Shown piece by piece: positions 1-13,426 of a DNA stretch of 64,000 nt; the first letter of the stretch is position 1; every line of letters begins with the position of its first letter. The notes under the pieces are model-generated. The model was not told the DNA's origin and did no database searches. It saw nothing but the letters and a program-made list of their open reading frames with translations. Origin of the DNA: Ancylostoma caninum. Taxonomy: Eukaryota; Nematoda; Chromadorea; Rhabditida; Ancylostomatidae. The translations under genes and the position numbers were made by a program. The stretch spans positions 62,001-126,000 of the forward strand of contig JBAJFG010000469.1 in assembly GCA_037903475.1 (NCBI GenBank). The letters run 5' to 3'.

Positions 1-71
1 GCAGTTGTAAACAGGTGTGAACCCATCGTACACAAATGAGCAACGTGCGAATGCGCGTATTTGTGGTAAGG

Positions 72-90
72 TTTTGGCGCGGCGCCAAAA
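72..90. promoter_or_regulatory. Palindrome with back-to-back E2F-like cores
   Basis: Two 9-bp arms, TTTTGGCGC and its exact complement, are separated by one base. Each arm contains a TTTGGCGC core, which matches the E2F/DP consensus TTTSSCGC from established knowledge. No gene start is visible within the window to pair it with, so a regulatory role is only a possibility; a gene could lie to the left of the window. Confidence 0.25.
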
Positions 91-420
91 TATTTACACA
101 GACGCGATTCGATTTCGCACCGACGCATCGCCACAAGCTCATCTTACTTTCGCCTATGAATGGGCTGCGCTTTCTGGCTAGCTAGACGTGAAGCTGCATT
201 GGTAGCCGGGGACAAACAAGGCTGAAGATACGAGGAAGGCAGCAACTAGTAAAAGAATCGTCAAAAAGAACCAACTGTATAAATGGCATGGCAGAAATAA
301 TCCCATGTAAGGGACAAGAGCCAGATTCCCAGAATTTCATTTGAAAAAAAAAACAAAGTACGAATAAATAAATAGATGGATAAATTAACGAACGAATGAA
401 TGAAAGGATGGCTGAATAGA

Positions 421-455
<35 letters not shown>

Positions 456-456
456 A
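421..456. repeat. (TAAA)n microsatellite
   Basis: Nine perfect tandem copies of a 4-bp unit, preceded by degenerate copies. It explains the low-complexity ORF on the minus strand. Confidence 0.9.
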
Positions 457-1556
457 TGGTGATTGATAAAAGGGCCAAAGCAGGGATCACAAAAACTCGA
501 ACAACAGAAAAAATCATCCCGAAACAGGAGGAAACAGCGTGATCACAGCAGAAATAAACAATTCAGGGATGACAACAAGGCGCAGTAATTGATGATTGTT
601 GATTAAACAGGGAGGATTTAGAGTCTTCAGAGCAATCATCTGCAGTTTGTCCCCTGCGAAAGGACTGTGCTGTAGGTGGAGAATTTGCATAAAACAGAAA
701 AAATAATATTCTTGTTACCAGAATGGCAGAACAGCCAATTCTTATGGGCCTGGCAAACAAATCCTCCCTCCCCCCCCCCCCCGCTCATCCCTGTTCCTAC
801 TTTCAAGGAAGAAGAAGGAACAAAACAAGGTGAGCGAATTTGATTGCTTTTTTTCTTTTTCATTTCAGCGACGTTAATGGAAGCAGCTGCAAAAAACGTC
901 ACCTTGAAAAATCTTGAAACATCGACCTTGTCTTTGGCGTAAAAGCCTAAGCTGCATAGCAGCTCTTAGAGCAACAGTGAAAAATATATCATTGGTGCGA
1001 GAGCTATTGATCTGGATCGCGAAGAGGTTTTCTACGGGATATTTTTGGATCTATACCGGATTTGATCCAAAAGAAGTGGGGAACATAGGGAATCCATAGC
1101 GTTGAAAATTCGCCTCCAAGAAAATTTCATGCTGCTGCGTTCCAAGAGTGCATACCCAGAGATCAGAGATAAATAAAAATTTCCCGGTAGCCGGATAACG
1201 GATCCGGATACTTCAGGTAGAAAAAGAAAACCTCTGGATAACCGGGTATGGCTGTTCCGCTCATCCCAGGTGAATAGCACCATAGAATGGGATAATGGGA
1301 AGTGAAAAAAGACAGAGAGTTCGAAAGGAAAATCTGAACAAAAAAAACGAATACATTTTAGGCACACACAAAAATTAAAATGATAACAAGAAGAAGTATA
1401 ATATTCACATATAATCAACAAAAACAAAGTAGAACCAGAATTTGAAAAAAAGCCCAAATATGCACGTACATACGTACCTCAGCTCATGAACAAACCTCAC
1501 TTTTTATTGCCATAAAGATTTTACAAATGTGCTAAAAACGGTAACTGACAAATAAG

Positions 1557-1577
1557 AAGAGAGAGAGAGAGAGAGAG
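1557..1577. repeat. (GA)n microsatellite
   Basis: About ten uninterrupted GA dinucleotides in AT-rich intergenic DNA. Confidence 0.85.
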
Positions 1578-2589
1578 TTCAATCCTCGATTTCAAAAGTT
1601 ACATGTACATACATGCACCCCCCTCCCCACTTTCGCGCTCCTTCCATCTGAATATTCGTGACTGAAACTAATTAGGCTTCTTGGCAATATATGTTTTTAT
1701 GACAACGTGATAAAATTTCGAAAAAAGCAAAGCTGATACCAAGCAAGGATTGACACTACGAAAATTCCACAAAAAAAAACTTTTAAAAAAGAACACTAGC
1801 TCCTCTGCAGTGTATATGCAACAATGCCGTGCCCATATATTTCCGTTCTCCTCTCTAAGGACATTTGTACTCTTTGTTTACTATTCCGTGCTAGTGCTTC
1901 TGCTCATTCTCAGAACCAGCCTTGTTTATTCTGCAGAAGTAATAGCATGCTGCCAAATGCAGCAAGAAACACGGGCAACCAGTCACGAGACTGAACCTTT
2001 CCGAGAATGTCGTGATCTGCCAGTCCTACTAAAGTAGACGAGCTCTCTCGACAAAAATTGCGATTCAGTGAAAATTAGATAATCAAAATTTTGGACTAGA
2101 ATAAGGAGGAAAAACTGTTTCACAGAAATATAATCCTGAAAAGAGCATGCTCATCCGGCTGAGTACGCGGTCCCACGCGTCGCACTATGCGTGTCAACCG
2201 GTTGAGCACATTGTTGCGAAGGTGTTGAGCACTACTCAAAGGGTTACACCCGCTACTCTCTAGCAAGGAAGGGGAGTCCTGACCTTAAAAAGTCATAAGA
2301 AATAAAATAACTAACGAATGCTTAGGATCCTGAGCCACTCAATGTAGGGAAAAGCAGTATTAAGATTAGCAGGAGTCCTGGAATATTAAGAAACAAATGC
2401 ATAAAGCTTGGGTAACTAAACCAACTACTTGTACAATACTTTGCTAAGCGACTCGTCTCACTGTGCGATGACACATAGGACCGATTACTGAAAGGATGGG
2501 TGATCTCGTACCCATAGCACTGGTTATCCAAGGTTGCAATTGGTTATAGACAACGTTACGTATGGGTAAACGTGTCCATGAGTGCCAGG

Positions 2590-2732
2590 CAGTGGCGGAC
2601 GTTCTTGTTAATGTTATTATTAATTAATAATGGTTTTACTGATTTTATTAATTCCGTCTGAGTCCCAAAGTGGCGCAGACCCCACGTTTTTTCCTACTCC
2701 TCCCTCCTGCCTACTTCGTGCATCTGCCACTA
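2590..2732. mobile_element. hAT-type MITE, CAGTGGCGGAC family
   Basis: The left end starts CAGTGGCGGACG and the right end is the near complement (..CATCTGCCACTA). The 8-bp sequence GTGCCAGG occurs immediately outside both ends (2582-2589 and 2733-2740), as expected for a hAT target-site duplication. The 143-bp interior is AT-rich and has no ORF, so the copy is non-autonomous. Relatives lie at 13921, 28122, 58871 and 61653. The last base of the right terminus has changed (CACTA instead of CACTG). Confidence 0.85.
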
Positions 2733-2740
2733 GTGCCAGG

Positions 2741-5700
2741 TACAAGGTAAATTTAAATATGTTTTACATGTACCATGGGTAACCTCAATGAAGCACCCGT
2801 GTTCCTGATGGCAAGGACTGAACTATATGTATATCCCATTCTTTATCAGCTTAGGGTAGGAAAGATGGGGGGGGGGCTCAAGCCTTCCCGGGAAGCTTTA
2901 AGAATATAAATACCGCCACTCCAGTAGAAACCCTGCACCATAAATCCTTCCAATTTCCCTGATCCTTGCTCATGTAGTTATGGTAAAGAACATTCCCTCC
3001 AGAAGTTGCCTAGGCTCATCCAGAGGTCCCTCTGCCTCAATCCTCGCCTGCAAAGTTCCCACACGCGCCTACTCGTCCGCGAGAGCAGGCGTCGTTCGAT
3101 TCCTCTAATTCCCTTTAATCGCTTAGCGTCTCAACGCCGCACTTTCTCGACGCGTTGGCCAGCGCCGCGCGTGTGTGTGGCTGATAAACAGCCGAACATT
3201 GTTTGCATTTGCGGACACTGCATTCGCATTCGACAACCCATAACAGCACAATAGCGAGTCGCCACGATGAATGGAAGGGTCAAGGTGTTCGCGCAGAGAC
3301 GCGTAACTAGCGCGTGAAACTCGGAGACGCAGAGCTTTGCGGAAAAAATATCCCGAAAATAGGCGCAATCACCTGGAAAACGACAAGCACTTAGCGAGCA
3401 TTTTGTTTGGCGACATGAGTCAATAAGGGGTTTTTTCAAAAAAAAAAGTTGGCGGAAAATATGAAGCGATAGACGAGAGGGAGAAGTAGCGACAGAACTT
3501 CCGCAAGCAAATCGATTTTCCTGGCATTTTGTAACAGCTAAAAAACTGGGAATAATATGGTGATCCTTTTGAAAGAAAAAAAAGCAAAATTGATTCCTAG
3601 AAGAGTTCAAAAGGCATTAATACATATTTGTTCTCCAAAATTTCGAAGAAAAAATCTTACTGGAAATTTCCTAAGAGGAGAGTTACTTAACATGTTGATC
3701 ACAAATATCGAGCCCTTTTTACACCTAGCGTCAATTTTTAGGCCCACGATAGGTCTACGGTAGACAGCATATGGCAGAGAATATTTTGATACTTTGTATG
3801 GAGGTTTTACTTTATAACATCTGCTTATCAAAGCCGACATTTTTCCCAATTTCCATCAGTAACTCTAAAATAACCCCTCAGAAGCAGAGTTGCAGTACAA
3901 AATGCCGATAATATTCGTGATCAGTATATGGAAGCTTCAGAAGCTCTTTGCAAAGCTCCAGAAGATTTGGTGAGTTACCCTGAGTTATCTACCCATGCGT
4001 ACCGTGACACTACAAAAGTGACTGTGCAAAAACAATGTTGAACCACGAACAAAACAGAAGGATCAATCCATTTTTATGAATTTTCCAGGATAGCACTTGG
4101 CAGAGGAACGATAGACGTACTCATACCCTCACAAATGCTAGTTGTAGAATTGTTAGCAATGAACCAATCAGAAAGCGGCTAGCTAGTAGCCAACCAATCA
4201 CATCTCGTCTGCAAAACTGGTAAAAAAGACGAGATCCTTGGCGTATTTGACGAGGTAGCAAAGAGCAAGGATCATACGGTCATAGTGTACATCCACAGGA
4301 AAGTATGGGGAGGCTTCAGACTATGTCAACAGTAAATTCGGCAGTTGGCAGGGGGACATAGTCAATTCAATGCATAAAGACGTGACCGAATGGCAAATAA
4401 GAGGTAGAAAATAGACATATGGGCTTCAACAAATAGTGTCAAACGATGGAATCCCGCCCTAGCATCCACCAATATTCACTGACTCTTTGGCGACAAGAGG
4501 CTCGACGGCCTGCGCCAAGAATCAAACCATCGAAATTGTGAGAGGTAACGGTGTCCCTTGCTACCTCGCCAAGTGCGCCATATGAAACGCAAAACTTCAA
4601 AATTCAGAGCGGTTATTGTAAAAGAAACGACTAGTCACTGAATATCGATAGGCAAAGCGGTTGCTCAGCCGACCCAAAGCCACTCGCCGCCGCATTGCAA
4701 ATAATTTTTTAAACTTCCCCGTCATGGAGCATGTCGTCATTACTTGTGTGGTTTAATTATTTGTCTCATTACTGCTATGTGTCTTACCTTTGGTGCTTAT
4801 ACCTATACCTCATTGATGATCGTACCCTTTTCTGCCCGTCAGGAGTGTAGGATCAGGATGATTTTAGCAGAGCTGCGATCACATGGTCCCACTCGTTCCA
4901 GATGCGAATACCACTACCAATATAGGTTATTCTGGGTATATTAGTTTGGAACATAACTTCTAAAGCTTGCTATCGTAATCGACCCAATATAAGAGCAAAC
5001 AGACGCAGCCTTCCAGCTCTGGAGTATTGTTTCTTGAACGGTGTGTTGGCCGCTATAAAGAAATTAGCAGAAAGTACGCTCGTTTCCACGTTGCCATCCG
5101 GATGAGAAGAGCAGCGCATGATGCAGTAAATGTGGTTGTGTATAATAGTAGAAGTGTTCCTTTCAAACATTACTTCCAGCACCTACATATAAATACTTCC
5201 AGTACCTGCACATAATCTCTGAAACCTCGTCCTCGAAATTCTCAAGAAAATTTTTTACGACGCTCCTGTTGATTTCACAAAGAAGCTCATCTTGCGCCAC
5301 TACTGGTAAACACTGTTCGGCACTGGTGGACTTGAAAAGACATTCAAATAATTAAGAGCATATTGCATGTGTCAGTTGTCCTACAGCACTCTAGCTTTGG
5401 AATTGCCTGAGAAAACTGGAACCTTAGGCCTAAAATAGCGGTGCACAAACCTTAAGCTTAAAATCGGTGCACATAGTACATAAAGTCATGAACACAGCCA
5501 CGAACGTTCACGAGAATGGGCGGAGCATGCGCCAACAGCCAGCGCGAGCAGCAGCTTTCCAGGAAGCTGCCGCGAAGCATGGAAACATAAAAAGCCAAAC
5601 AAACTTGATTGAGGCTCGCAGACGAGAATAGTTCCCGGCCTGCAGCAGCTGCAGCTGAATATCTGCAGGCGCTAAGCAAAGATCGTTGGTCACAAATGCG

Positions 5701-6273
5701 ACAAACAGTTGAGAAACCAGGAAAAATCCGACGCAGCGACCATCAATCAGCCACCTAGCAGCACACCCGCTGCTTGATGAACGAACACTGATCCGGCGGG
5801 GGTGCTTTTCGGTGTGCAAAAATACGACCGAACATTCTGCCATAACCATAAAATAAGCGTGAAGCATCACGACGAAAATCCAGATCATCGCGCTTGTTGC
5901 CTGTTTCGTGGCGCGACGTCATACGGAAATAGGTCAACCGTTCGAACGATGTTTGGAGACGCATCATCTCTAAACGTTCGCCACATTCCACCTGATCGAA
6001 TCTTTTCAAAGTGTGAGCGATCGTGACACGACGACAAAGCGCGAGCGAATCGCCGTCGTCGAACTAGACATGTCACGACGGCTATAGCAATTAATTTTAT
6101 AGCTTATACTGTAGAGCTGGTTGACTATAAACCGGCCCAGTTGCGACTTTAAAGAGATCATAGTTACTCCACACCGTGAATGGAGGGCAGAATTAGACTA
6201 AAGCCAAATGGCAGCACTTGATCATCAAAGTTGGACAGTTCCCAGTGTGAAAATTCCTGGAATCAACACCACA
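2741..6273. other. No supportable gene
   Basis: Mixed AT-rich DNA. A more GC-rich patch near 3000-3300 carries short open frames on both strands but no convincing splice sites or homology. A poly-G run lies near 2868-2876. Nothing else is recognisable. Confidence 0.4.
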
Positions 6274-6275
6274 TA

Positions 6276-6816
6276 CAGAGGGGGGCCATAAGTTATTGTA
6301 CAACGTTTGCTCATTTATTTCTCCACCAGCAACACATGGATTATCCTGCTCTTTTCGCTGCCGAATAGAGCAGGGATCAAAGTATCTTACAGTTAAAACC
6401 CGGTTTCCCGGGAGAGTTTTGCTTTGGAGCAGTTGGACTTAGAACAGGTTTTTGAAAAAAGCGGGTTGATGTGGAAATTTTTTACGAAAAATCCACCAAA
6501 TCTCTAAAGTGGGGTGTACTGCTTAGATGCATCTTAAAGAGCAAAGAATGCTCTTTCTAAAAATATCAAACTGTTTTTGTGGCTGTTTTGCTCGGAAATT
6601 GCGGGCAGAGTTAGTGCATTTTGCGGCACCGAAAGTCTGCAATGAATGTTTCCGATAAACTTTTTTCGTTATCTTGGAAGTATCCAGGAGGTTTTTGTGA
6701 TCAAAAGATAGAGCAAATCCAGCTCTATTAAACAGTGCCTAGTGCGGCAAAAAATATTTTACTACTGCGGAGAAATGGGCCAGCAAACGTTGTACAATAA
6801 CTTATGGCCCCCCCTG
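6276..6816. mobile_element. Non-autonomous element, TA target duplication
   Basis: About 34-bp terminal inverted repeats are seen: the left end begins CAGAGGGGGGCCATAAG, the right end complements to CAGGGGGGGCCATAAG, and both continue TTATTGTACAACGTTTGC, with a single base or indel difference in the G run. TA dinucleotides flank both ends (6274-6275 and 6817-6818). The TA duplication and size fit a Tc1/mariner-type MITE. No transposase reading frame is visible in the 541-bp interior. Confidence 0.85.
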
Positions 6817-6818
6817 TA

Positions 6819-7936
6819 GTAGAGCAAAGATGAAATCTGGAAAACAACTATAAACAGTATAAAAGCAGAAGCATCTGAGGTATAAAGGCATTAAAAAACC
6901 AGAGGCTAGATGCATCATTGAGATTATCGAGGGTAAAGGTGTTGATGCCCAAGCTTACCATGGGTAAATCCGTTTGTTTTTGACTCACTCAGCCACGGTA
7001 ATCCCAATGATGCTCATGCTCATGTATGATGCGTCAGCAGTGGTTGAAGCAATTAGCGAGAAAATGCTGTTACGAATTGTTATTATTGCCGAGCTACACC
7101 ACTTCTGTCAATTTATTCCAGCACCTGTATGCATCGTTAAGATTACCCAGCGTAGATGTGTTAAAGCCCATCTTAATGGCGGGCAAATTAAGGGGTTTTG
7201 ATGCTCTTACCCGGGGTAATCTCAGTGATGCATGCCAGGCCAGAACTCAGTAGGAATCAGTCCTGACCCGGATGCATGACTGAGATTGCCCATAGCAAAT
7301 GTGTTAACCTACCCCTATCTACCCTTAACCTAGCACCCTCCAACATGTATACCTATACTTGACCCAGCAGCTAGCCCTTGGTAGTCATATCCATGAGTAT
7401 GAGATTACCCATCTTTCCAATGCACACGAGCCCCTAGCAGAAACAAAGAAATCATCTATACAGCGCTCCATGGCCACAAACTGACTGAAAGCAAAAGGGA
7501 CAGAAATGAAACTGCACTACTGGCAAGACAGGCCGATTAGCAGACAAAAAAATTCTATTTGCTCATGGCTAACGATTGCGTAACCACAACACGAATCAGA
7601 CATTATTACTGATTTTTCCCAACGACTTGGGAAAAGCCATTAGTGGGTGACAACCAGATGATAAAAGTTTTGAGTGCTTCAGCAGAAAATTACTGTGTTA
7701 AATATTGGCAAAATATTTCTTCAAGCACAGGTATTGTAAATGTGCTACCATTCCTGCACGAAAATGCCAGAAAAACAGAAAAGAGTTCGAAGTAAGAATA
7801 TGAGTGCTAAAATATTCAAATGGAGAGGATATGACGGCGAGAGAATCAAAACGGTTGACCTCTCAGCCGGACGCCGATGCAAGCAAATTTAATCGAGATG
7901 GATGGTAAGATTTATATTAATGTGTATGAGGATACG
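6819..7936. other. No supportable gene
   Basis: Short frames only; the two overlapping plus-strand ORFs near 6974-7253 show no homology or splice support. Nothing else is recognisable. Confidence 0.4.
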
Positions 7937-7938
7937 TA

Positions 7939-9192
7939 TCAGGTTGGTGCGAAATTAATTGCCGTTTTGGGGTATGCAGAATAAACTTTTCTCATCTGTG
8001 GAATTTGAGCAATATCAAACCAAGTTTTGTGACCATCGGAAAGGGCTTTTCCTTCTCTTTCAAAAGCCGCTTAAATATTCTGGTTAGCTCTTCTCAGTAC
8101 TTTTTTGTGGAACTGCGAACAAATGATGAACCGACGCGATTTTTGGGTGGGCATGGTTAGTAACTTCAAACGTGATCACTTTTCATTGGAGAAATCCGGT
8201 AATCTTGTATTTATTTTGGTTTGGAGTCCCTTTTTTAGCGAACAGTGAGCTACTGGTCCGCGAAAATTTCTTCCAGCGATTTCGAACCACAAAGAAACCA
8301 TAGTGGTGATAGCAGGTTGTTCCTTAGCGATCAAGTGTTAAAGAGAGTCGTGGAACCTAAATCGGATCTTACTATTCGGACGTTGATAGCACGAATGGAC
8401 GTTCATTATAGTACAGCTTCAGAACATCTGACTTCAGTCAACAGGATGAGAAAGGTGCGGACGTGAACACCGCACGATCCGACTAATGACCAGCCTCCTA
8501 CCTGGTATGACATCTTTTCTAACTCAATTTTCGTCCCAAAACGACCTATTTCTAGACCAAGTAATTGTAGATAAAGCTTGGTTCCTGTACGAGAACAAAA
8601 AATGAGAATGAAAATGGATAGCGGCTTTTCTACTTCTTTGTTTGGCTTAACCAGATTTTCTCTCTAAGGAGGTTGTGCCAAGAGTTTGGTGGTGCAGTAA
8701 GGGTGTGATTGACTGCAGTCTTCTCCAACCTAGTCAACCGTTGACAGCGGAGCGCTACTATTGTAATTTCGAGCTGATTTCCGAAATTCTGCTGTAGGTG
8801 TGGTTGGGACTGGTAACAGAATCAGTTTTTACCGTGCTCCAGGGTAGCGCTAAGCCTCTCACCCGGCAAAAACGGGCGCAGTACTGCATCGAGGTTCTCA
8901 TTCGTAACCCTCATTCCTCAGACCTTTCCCTTACTGACTATAATTTCCCCGAGGTCCAAAGCAAACCTGCGCCAGCGGCAGACTGCTGATCTAGAGCATG
9001 CCGGAATCGTCTTCTAAAAGTTTTTAGATATTTGCGACCTCAGTTTTCGTCGTGGAAGCATATCATCGCCAAAGTTTGTTAGAAAAGATTTAGCGAATTG
9101 AATGGGCATTAAACTGATGAAGAATATTGTGCTGAGGCCAAGTTATGACACCCTGAACGTTCGTTTAGGCAATTAATTTCACACCAACCTGA
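7939..9192 (+). mobile_element. Full-length decayed mariner transposon
   Basis: The ends are inverted repeats: left TCAGGTTGGTGCGAAATTAA, right the near-exact complement, each flanked by TA (7937-7938 and 9193-9194). The GGTTGGTGC core resembles the ends of cecropia/Hsmar1-like mariners (established knowledge). The 1254-bp length is the usual mariner length of about 1.3 kb. The interior carries remnants of a mariner transposase in the plus direction, broken by stops and shifts, so the copy is inactive. Confidence 0.92.
8240..9000 (+). pseudogene. Mariner transposase pseudogene
   Basis: Several collinear pieces in different frames match the mariner transposase order. Around 8345-8460 is the helix-turn-helix-like segment (VVEPKSDLTIRTLIARMDVH.. 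then ..TASEHLTSVNRM). Near 8665-8760 is VVPRVWWCSKGVIDCSLLQP, matching the region around the second catalytic aspartate (usual pattern WWD.KG). Near 8835-8960 is LQGSAKPLTRQKRAQ.. followed by NPHSSDLSLTDYNF, the counterpart of the conserved HPPYSPDL..DY block that holds the third D of the DD34D triad. That D is retained, but the equivalent of the second D reads as C in WWCSKG. Stops and frameshifts separate the pieces, so no active enzyme is encoded. Confidence 0.88.
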
Positions 9193-9194
9193 TA

Positions 9195-12107
9195 GATTGC
9201 CCCGAGAAAAACACGAAAAATGCGAAGAAATTGCGATACTTAAAGAAAAACTGAAAAAAATCGGATTCTGCCCAGAATTTCAGAGATGAAATACATCAAA
9301 ATACGCATGTCTCTAGGTAAAAAGTTGCGTTTTTACACCTTATTTCGTTCGAATTCGTAGCTGCTTCGGAATTAAGCCTGATGTACATGGACACCTCTTC
9401 TGCATCCTATAATTCCGACAGCCATCCAAAAATAACTTCTATACTACGGTTCCAGAACTGCTACCGAGAAAATATTGATACAAGAATGTTAGTAGGTTGG
9501 AAATCCATGAAAACATTGGGTTTCAACTGTGAGTCGAGGAGAAGTATTTCAAGAAAAGGCGCGGCTCATCTGTGAGCCGAGTGGTCGTCGATGGGTTTAA
9601 ATATTCAGCAATCCAATAGCCGACTGTGAAATATCTCAAGACTTTTGTGAAGAACTGCTAGCGGTGTGGGAAAAGCTAGCAGTTGAAAGGAGCCGGCGTC
9701 ACCCAGCTATTTGAAAGCAGATGGCCCTTGAAATTTAAACCACTCGCCGAAAGTCGCCGTTAAAAATGTGAGGAATAGTTACCACCTACTTCAGAAACTA
9801 TACTGATTCGATATACTGTATGTAGGTGCAGAACCGGTCCCTATACCGACTTGTTATCGCATTCATTATCATTCTGGACGTGAGCCAACGTGGGGGTACG
9901 TACCTACCCTTTTAGCTTGATATTTGGAACACGTCCAGTACGCAAGATTGTTGAGCTTATTTTTGATTCCTTACTGCTATTTATTAAGCATTTGAATATT
10001 CAAATTTAAACTCAGGATCAGTTAATTAGTAGTTTCACTTTTAAAGTTGCGGGAGAAATTGGCGGAGCGCCAGCTTTTCCCTCACCCCCCCCCCCGGCAT
10101 CTGACACCGCAGGATCGCTTTTTGTAATATCCGTAGTAAATCCTTTAAAATCTATAATGGAAAGATATATTGAAGGCAGGGCTATGTAGCACCTAGAAAA
10201 ACTAACTGTTGGTAATTCTGCAGCAACATGCATGCGAACCAACAACAGTGCCTTACTTGCTGCACTCAAAGCCAGAAAAAAAAACAGTGAGAATTTCAAA
10301 ACCTAGGGTTGTCAAAGGTGAACATTTCAACATTTTGGAAGTTGCCCAACGGTAGAGTACAATGAAAAATTTTTAACGATGCTGCTTGTGTCAGTTGCGG
10401 GACTGATTTGGAATTATTTTTTCAAAATGGATTTCTTCATAAAGAATAAAGTTAGGATTTTCATTGAATAAAACCTTATTTACCTATGGAAGTCATGTGT
10501 TCAGATACGTAATCTCTAGTGCAGTGCAAACTGATGGTAATTTCACAAAGAAACGAAAGTAAATTATTACAAAACCACGTGTAATCCTATTAAAACTAAA
10601 ATATTATAACTACGAAACACTGTGTATACGTACGTACAGAAGTTTATAGACCAGATCTGTGCGTGATAAACAACGATTTCACGAAAAAACGTTTAACGGA
10701 CAATTTTCCCAGAGCAATAACGATTCAACGGCTTAACGAAACCGTATTACCTTATGCACAAGCCTGCTCCCCTGTAAACATCGCATACGGAACATGGAAA
10801 GGAATAAGAACTGGTTTAATAACAACGTTGAAACAAGAATGCTTTCAGAAGTTCCAAATAAATTTTTAAAAAACCGCTTAAAAAACCAAAAATAGGGGAA
10901 TGAGGCAAGTGAGTAGGCTAAGAATTTAGAAATAGAAATAGATTTCTAAAAAACGAGGTACACAACTTCGTGTGATAGTAGGAACGCATGCTTCATGCAT
11001 ACGGAAACTGTAAACTGCTACGAAAACGCAGCAAGGTTGCAGCGATTCTGCACGAAAACCGCGATGACAGTAGCGCCGAAAAGGAGGAATTTCACCCGGA
11101 AATTTGTTGTTCATAGAACGCCACATTCAAACAGCAGGAGAACATCAGAGATTTTGCAGCACAATGAGAGCAGTACCCAGGATACATCCAAGTAAAATAA
11201 CACTCAATGCGAACAAAAATAAGAAATAAAATACCTACTGGAAACGACAATGTAACGACTGTATCAGTTTTTGTGCAGATTCATTCTTTATGTGAATAGT
11301 TCCTGTTTGAGAAACACTTATGATAGTGTCACGACAAATGGAACGCGGTGAAAACAGGGCGTTTTCGCTCCTCAGTCCAGCCCTCGTCCGTACCCTATCA
11401 AAAGTTGATTATCTACGCAGCGCAAACCAGTTCTATTAAATAGATCCAAACGTAATTGGAATCACTCGGGGCTCGATTTTACGAGCGAACAATCGACAAA
11501 ACCGTTCCGAAAGAAACGAAACTCAGTGGTGGAGGCGTAGAGTGAGATCCATACAGAATTAATGGCTATCGATCGAAACCGTTCGTGAACGCAAGCGACG
11601 CAGTGCAACGCGTAGTGCGAGGAGATAAATCTGCTGCCAGTGCGAGCGATAAGATCACATCGACGTCCGCGTGGAAAGTGTCATGTACGACGATCCGCAC
11701 ACAGAGTGTGTCGTAAATCTATGTCACACCGACAAAACAACGGAAATGCGTGGATTTCTACGGAATTAGTGGGATTCTTGACCGGAAAACTCCTGGAAAA
11801 AACGCTGAACAGCTGCGGTAATCTAGGTCAACACCTGGCTGTGCTCTTGTGCACGTTCCGAGACGAGATGGCCCTTTTACGATGATATGCTGAAGCGCCG
11901 ACGGCAATTATCCCTACCGCACAATAGCAAATTAGCGAACAATTCGGCTTCCGGAGGCTTTGGCGCACGATGCAGTAGAGGAAATGGATGAAAACGAGTA
12001 AATAAAGAAGAATATCAATTTAAAAAAAAAGAAAAGATAATGACTGGGTTCAGAAAGGCAAGAAATTAGAATTTAATTGAGAAAACTAACCAACGACCGA
12101 ACGAATG
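9195..12107. other. No supportable gene
   Basis: AT-rich DNA with a poly-C run near 10086-10096 and only short unsupported ORFs (for example near 11640-11885 on the plus strand). Confidence 0.4.
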
Positions 12108-12733
12108 GCTGAATAAATAAATAAATAAATATAAATAAGTAAATAAATAAATGTTGTGAGTGGATGAAAGAACGCTGTGAATGAATGAATGATTGATTGA
12201 ATGAGTGAATGAATGAATGAATGAGTGAATGAATGAATGAATGAATGAATGAATGAATGAATGAATGAATGAATGAATGAATGAATGAATGAATGAATGA
12301 ATGAATGAATGAATGAATGAATGGATGGAGTGAGTGAACGAATGAATGAACGAATGAATGAATGAATGGAGTGAATGAATGAATGAATGAATGAATGAAT
12401 GAATGAATGAATGAATGAATGAATGAATGAATGAATGAATGAATGAATGAATGAATGAATGAATGGAGTGAATGAATGAATGAATGAATGAATGAATGAA
12501 TAAATGAATGAATGAATGAATGAATGAATGAATGAATGAATGAATGGAGTGAATGAATGAATGAGTGAATGAATGAATGAATGAATGAATGAATGAATGA
12601 ATAAATAAATGAATGAATGAATGAGTGAACGAATGGGTGAAGGAATGAATTAGTGAATGAATGAATGAATGAATGAATAAGTGAATGAATGAATGAATGA
12701 ATGAATGAATGAATGAATGAATGAATGAATGAA
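12108..12733. repeat. Large (GAAT)n tandem array
   Basis: More than 600 bp of GAAT tetranucleotides with interspersed variants (GAGT, GGAGT, GAAC, AAAT), preceded by AAAT units. A recurring block ending in GGAGT suggests that higher-order units of roughly 80-110 bp have been amplified. The same GAAT unit recurs at 16464-16494, 16679-16750 and 58220-58290. Confidence 0.95.
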
Positions 12734-13426
12734 ATTAAAGATACTGATGTTAAAGTGAATATACAAGTGTTACACAGTCCGACAGGATAAACAGTGACCA
12801 GCTAGCAATATCAACAGGGTAAACAGGGGATTCTCGAATTACACCGTTGTAAAACCTACTCAGATGCAAGACCTGACATCGCCAAAACGAGTAGTTTGCC
12901 TACTGAACCATAAAAACCACGAAAGCGACAGGAATCGATGTTATGAAATATGTACATTCATGGGTACAAAAAAAAATCGTTGAAAGAGAATATGTAGAAC
13001 GAAAAGCCTCAAGTAGAAATCTCTAAGTATTATATATTCGGATTTTGAGGAGAGAAGACGAAGGTTTACTAGTGACGTGGGTGACGCATTTTAATCATGT
13101 GCGAAAAAATTTCAGCTCTAAGCTGAAATTCCAAGGGAAATCATTAGGAAATATCCCGCCATCAAACCTACGAGAAAATGTCGTACACGAACATCAGCGA
13201 ATAGGCATAAGGAAAATAGACGCTAATTCTACCCTAAATCCTCAGCTCCACGGTGAGAACGTCACAATTTTTTTCTAATGCTTACTCCTGTTTCGTAGCG
13301 TAGATTTTAACTTTTTTGTAGGGGCAAGGCAGTCCAATGTCGCATCCAGGATATTTTATCCAGTCTGATAAACGAGTTGTAACGGATATTTTGGTGTGGT
13401 TCCAGTAAAAGCTTGTAGACGGATAT

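Larger units (their letters stand above)
1..2581. other. Gene-poor AT-rich DNA
   Basis: I see no supportable gene. The interval holds simple repeats, a poly-C run near 770-782 and a short palindrome near the left edge. ORFs here are short, low in complexity and lack splice or homology support. Confidence 0.5.

Noticed and set aside
562..793. Possible hAT element between CAGGGATGA and TCATCCCTG
   Set aside because: Only nine terminal bases pair, and the flanking 8-mers do not match, so no target duplication supports it.
5458..6076. Overlapping ORFs on both strands
   Set aside because: No splice structure or family resemblance; several frames open at once in a GC-richer patch suggests chance.
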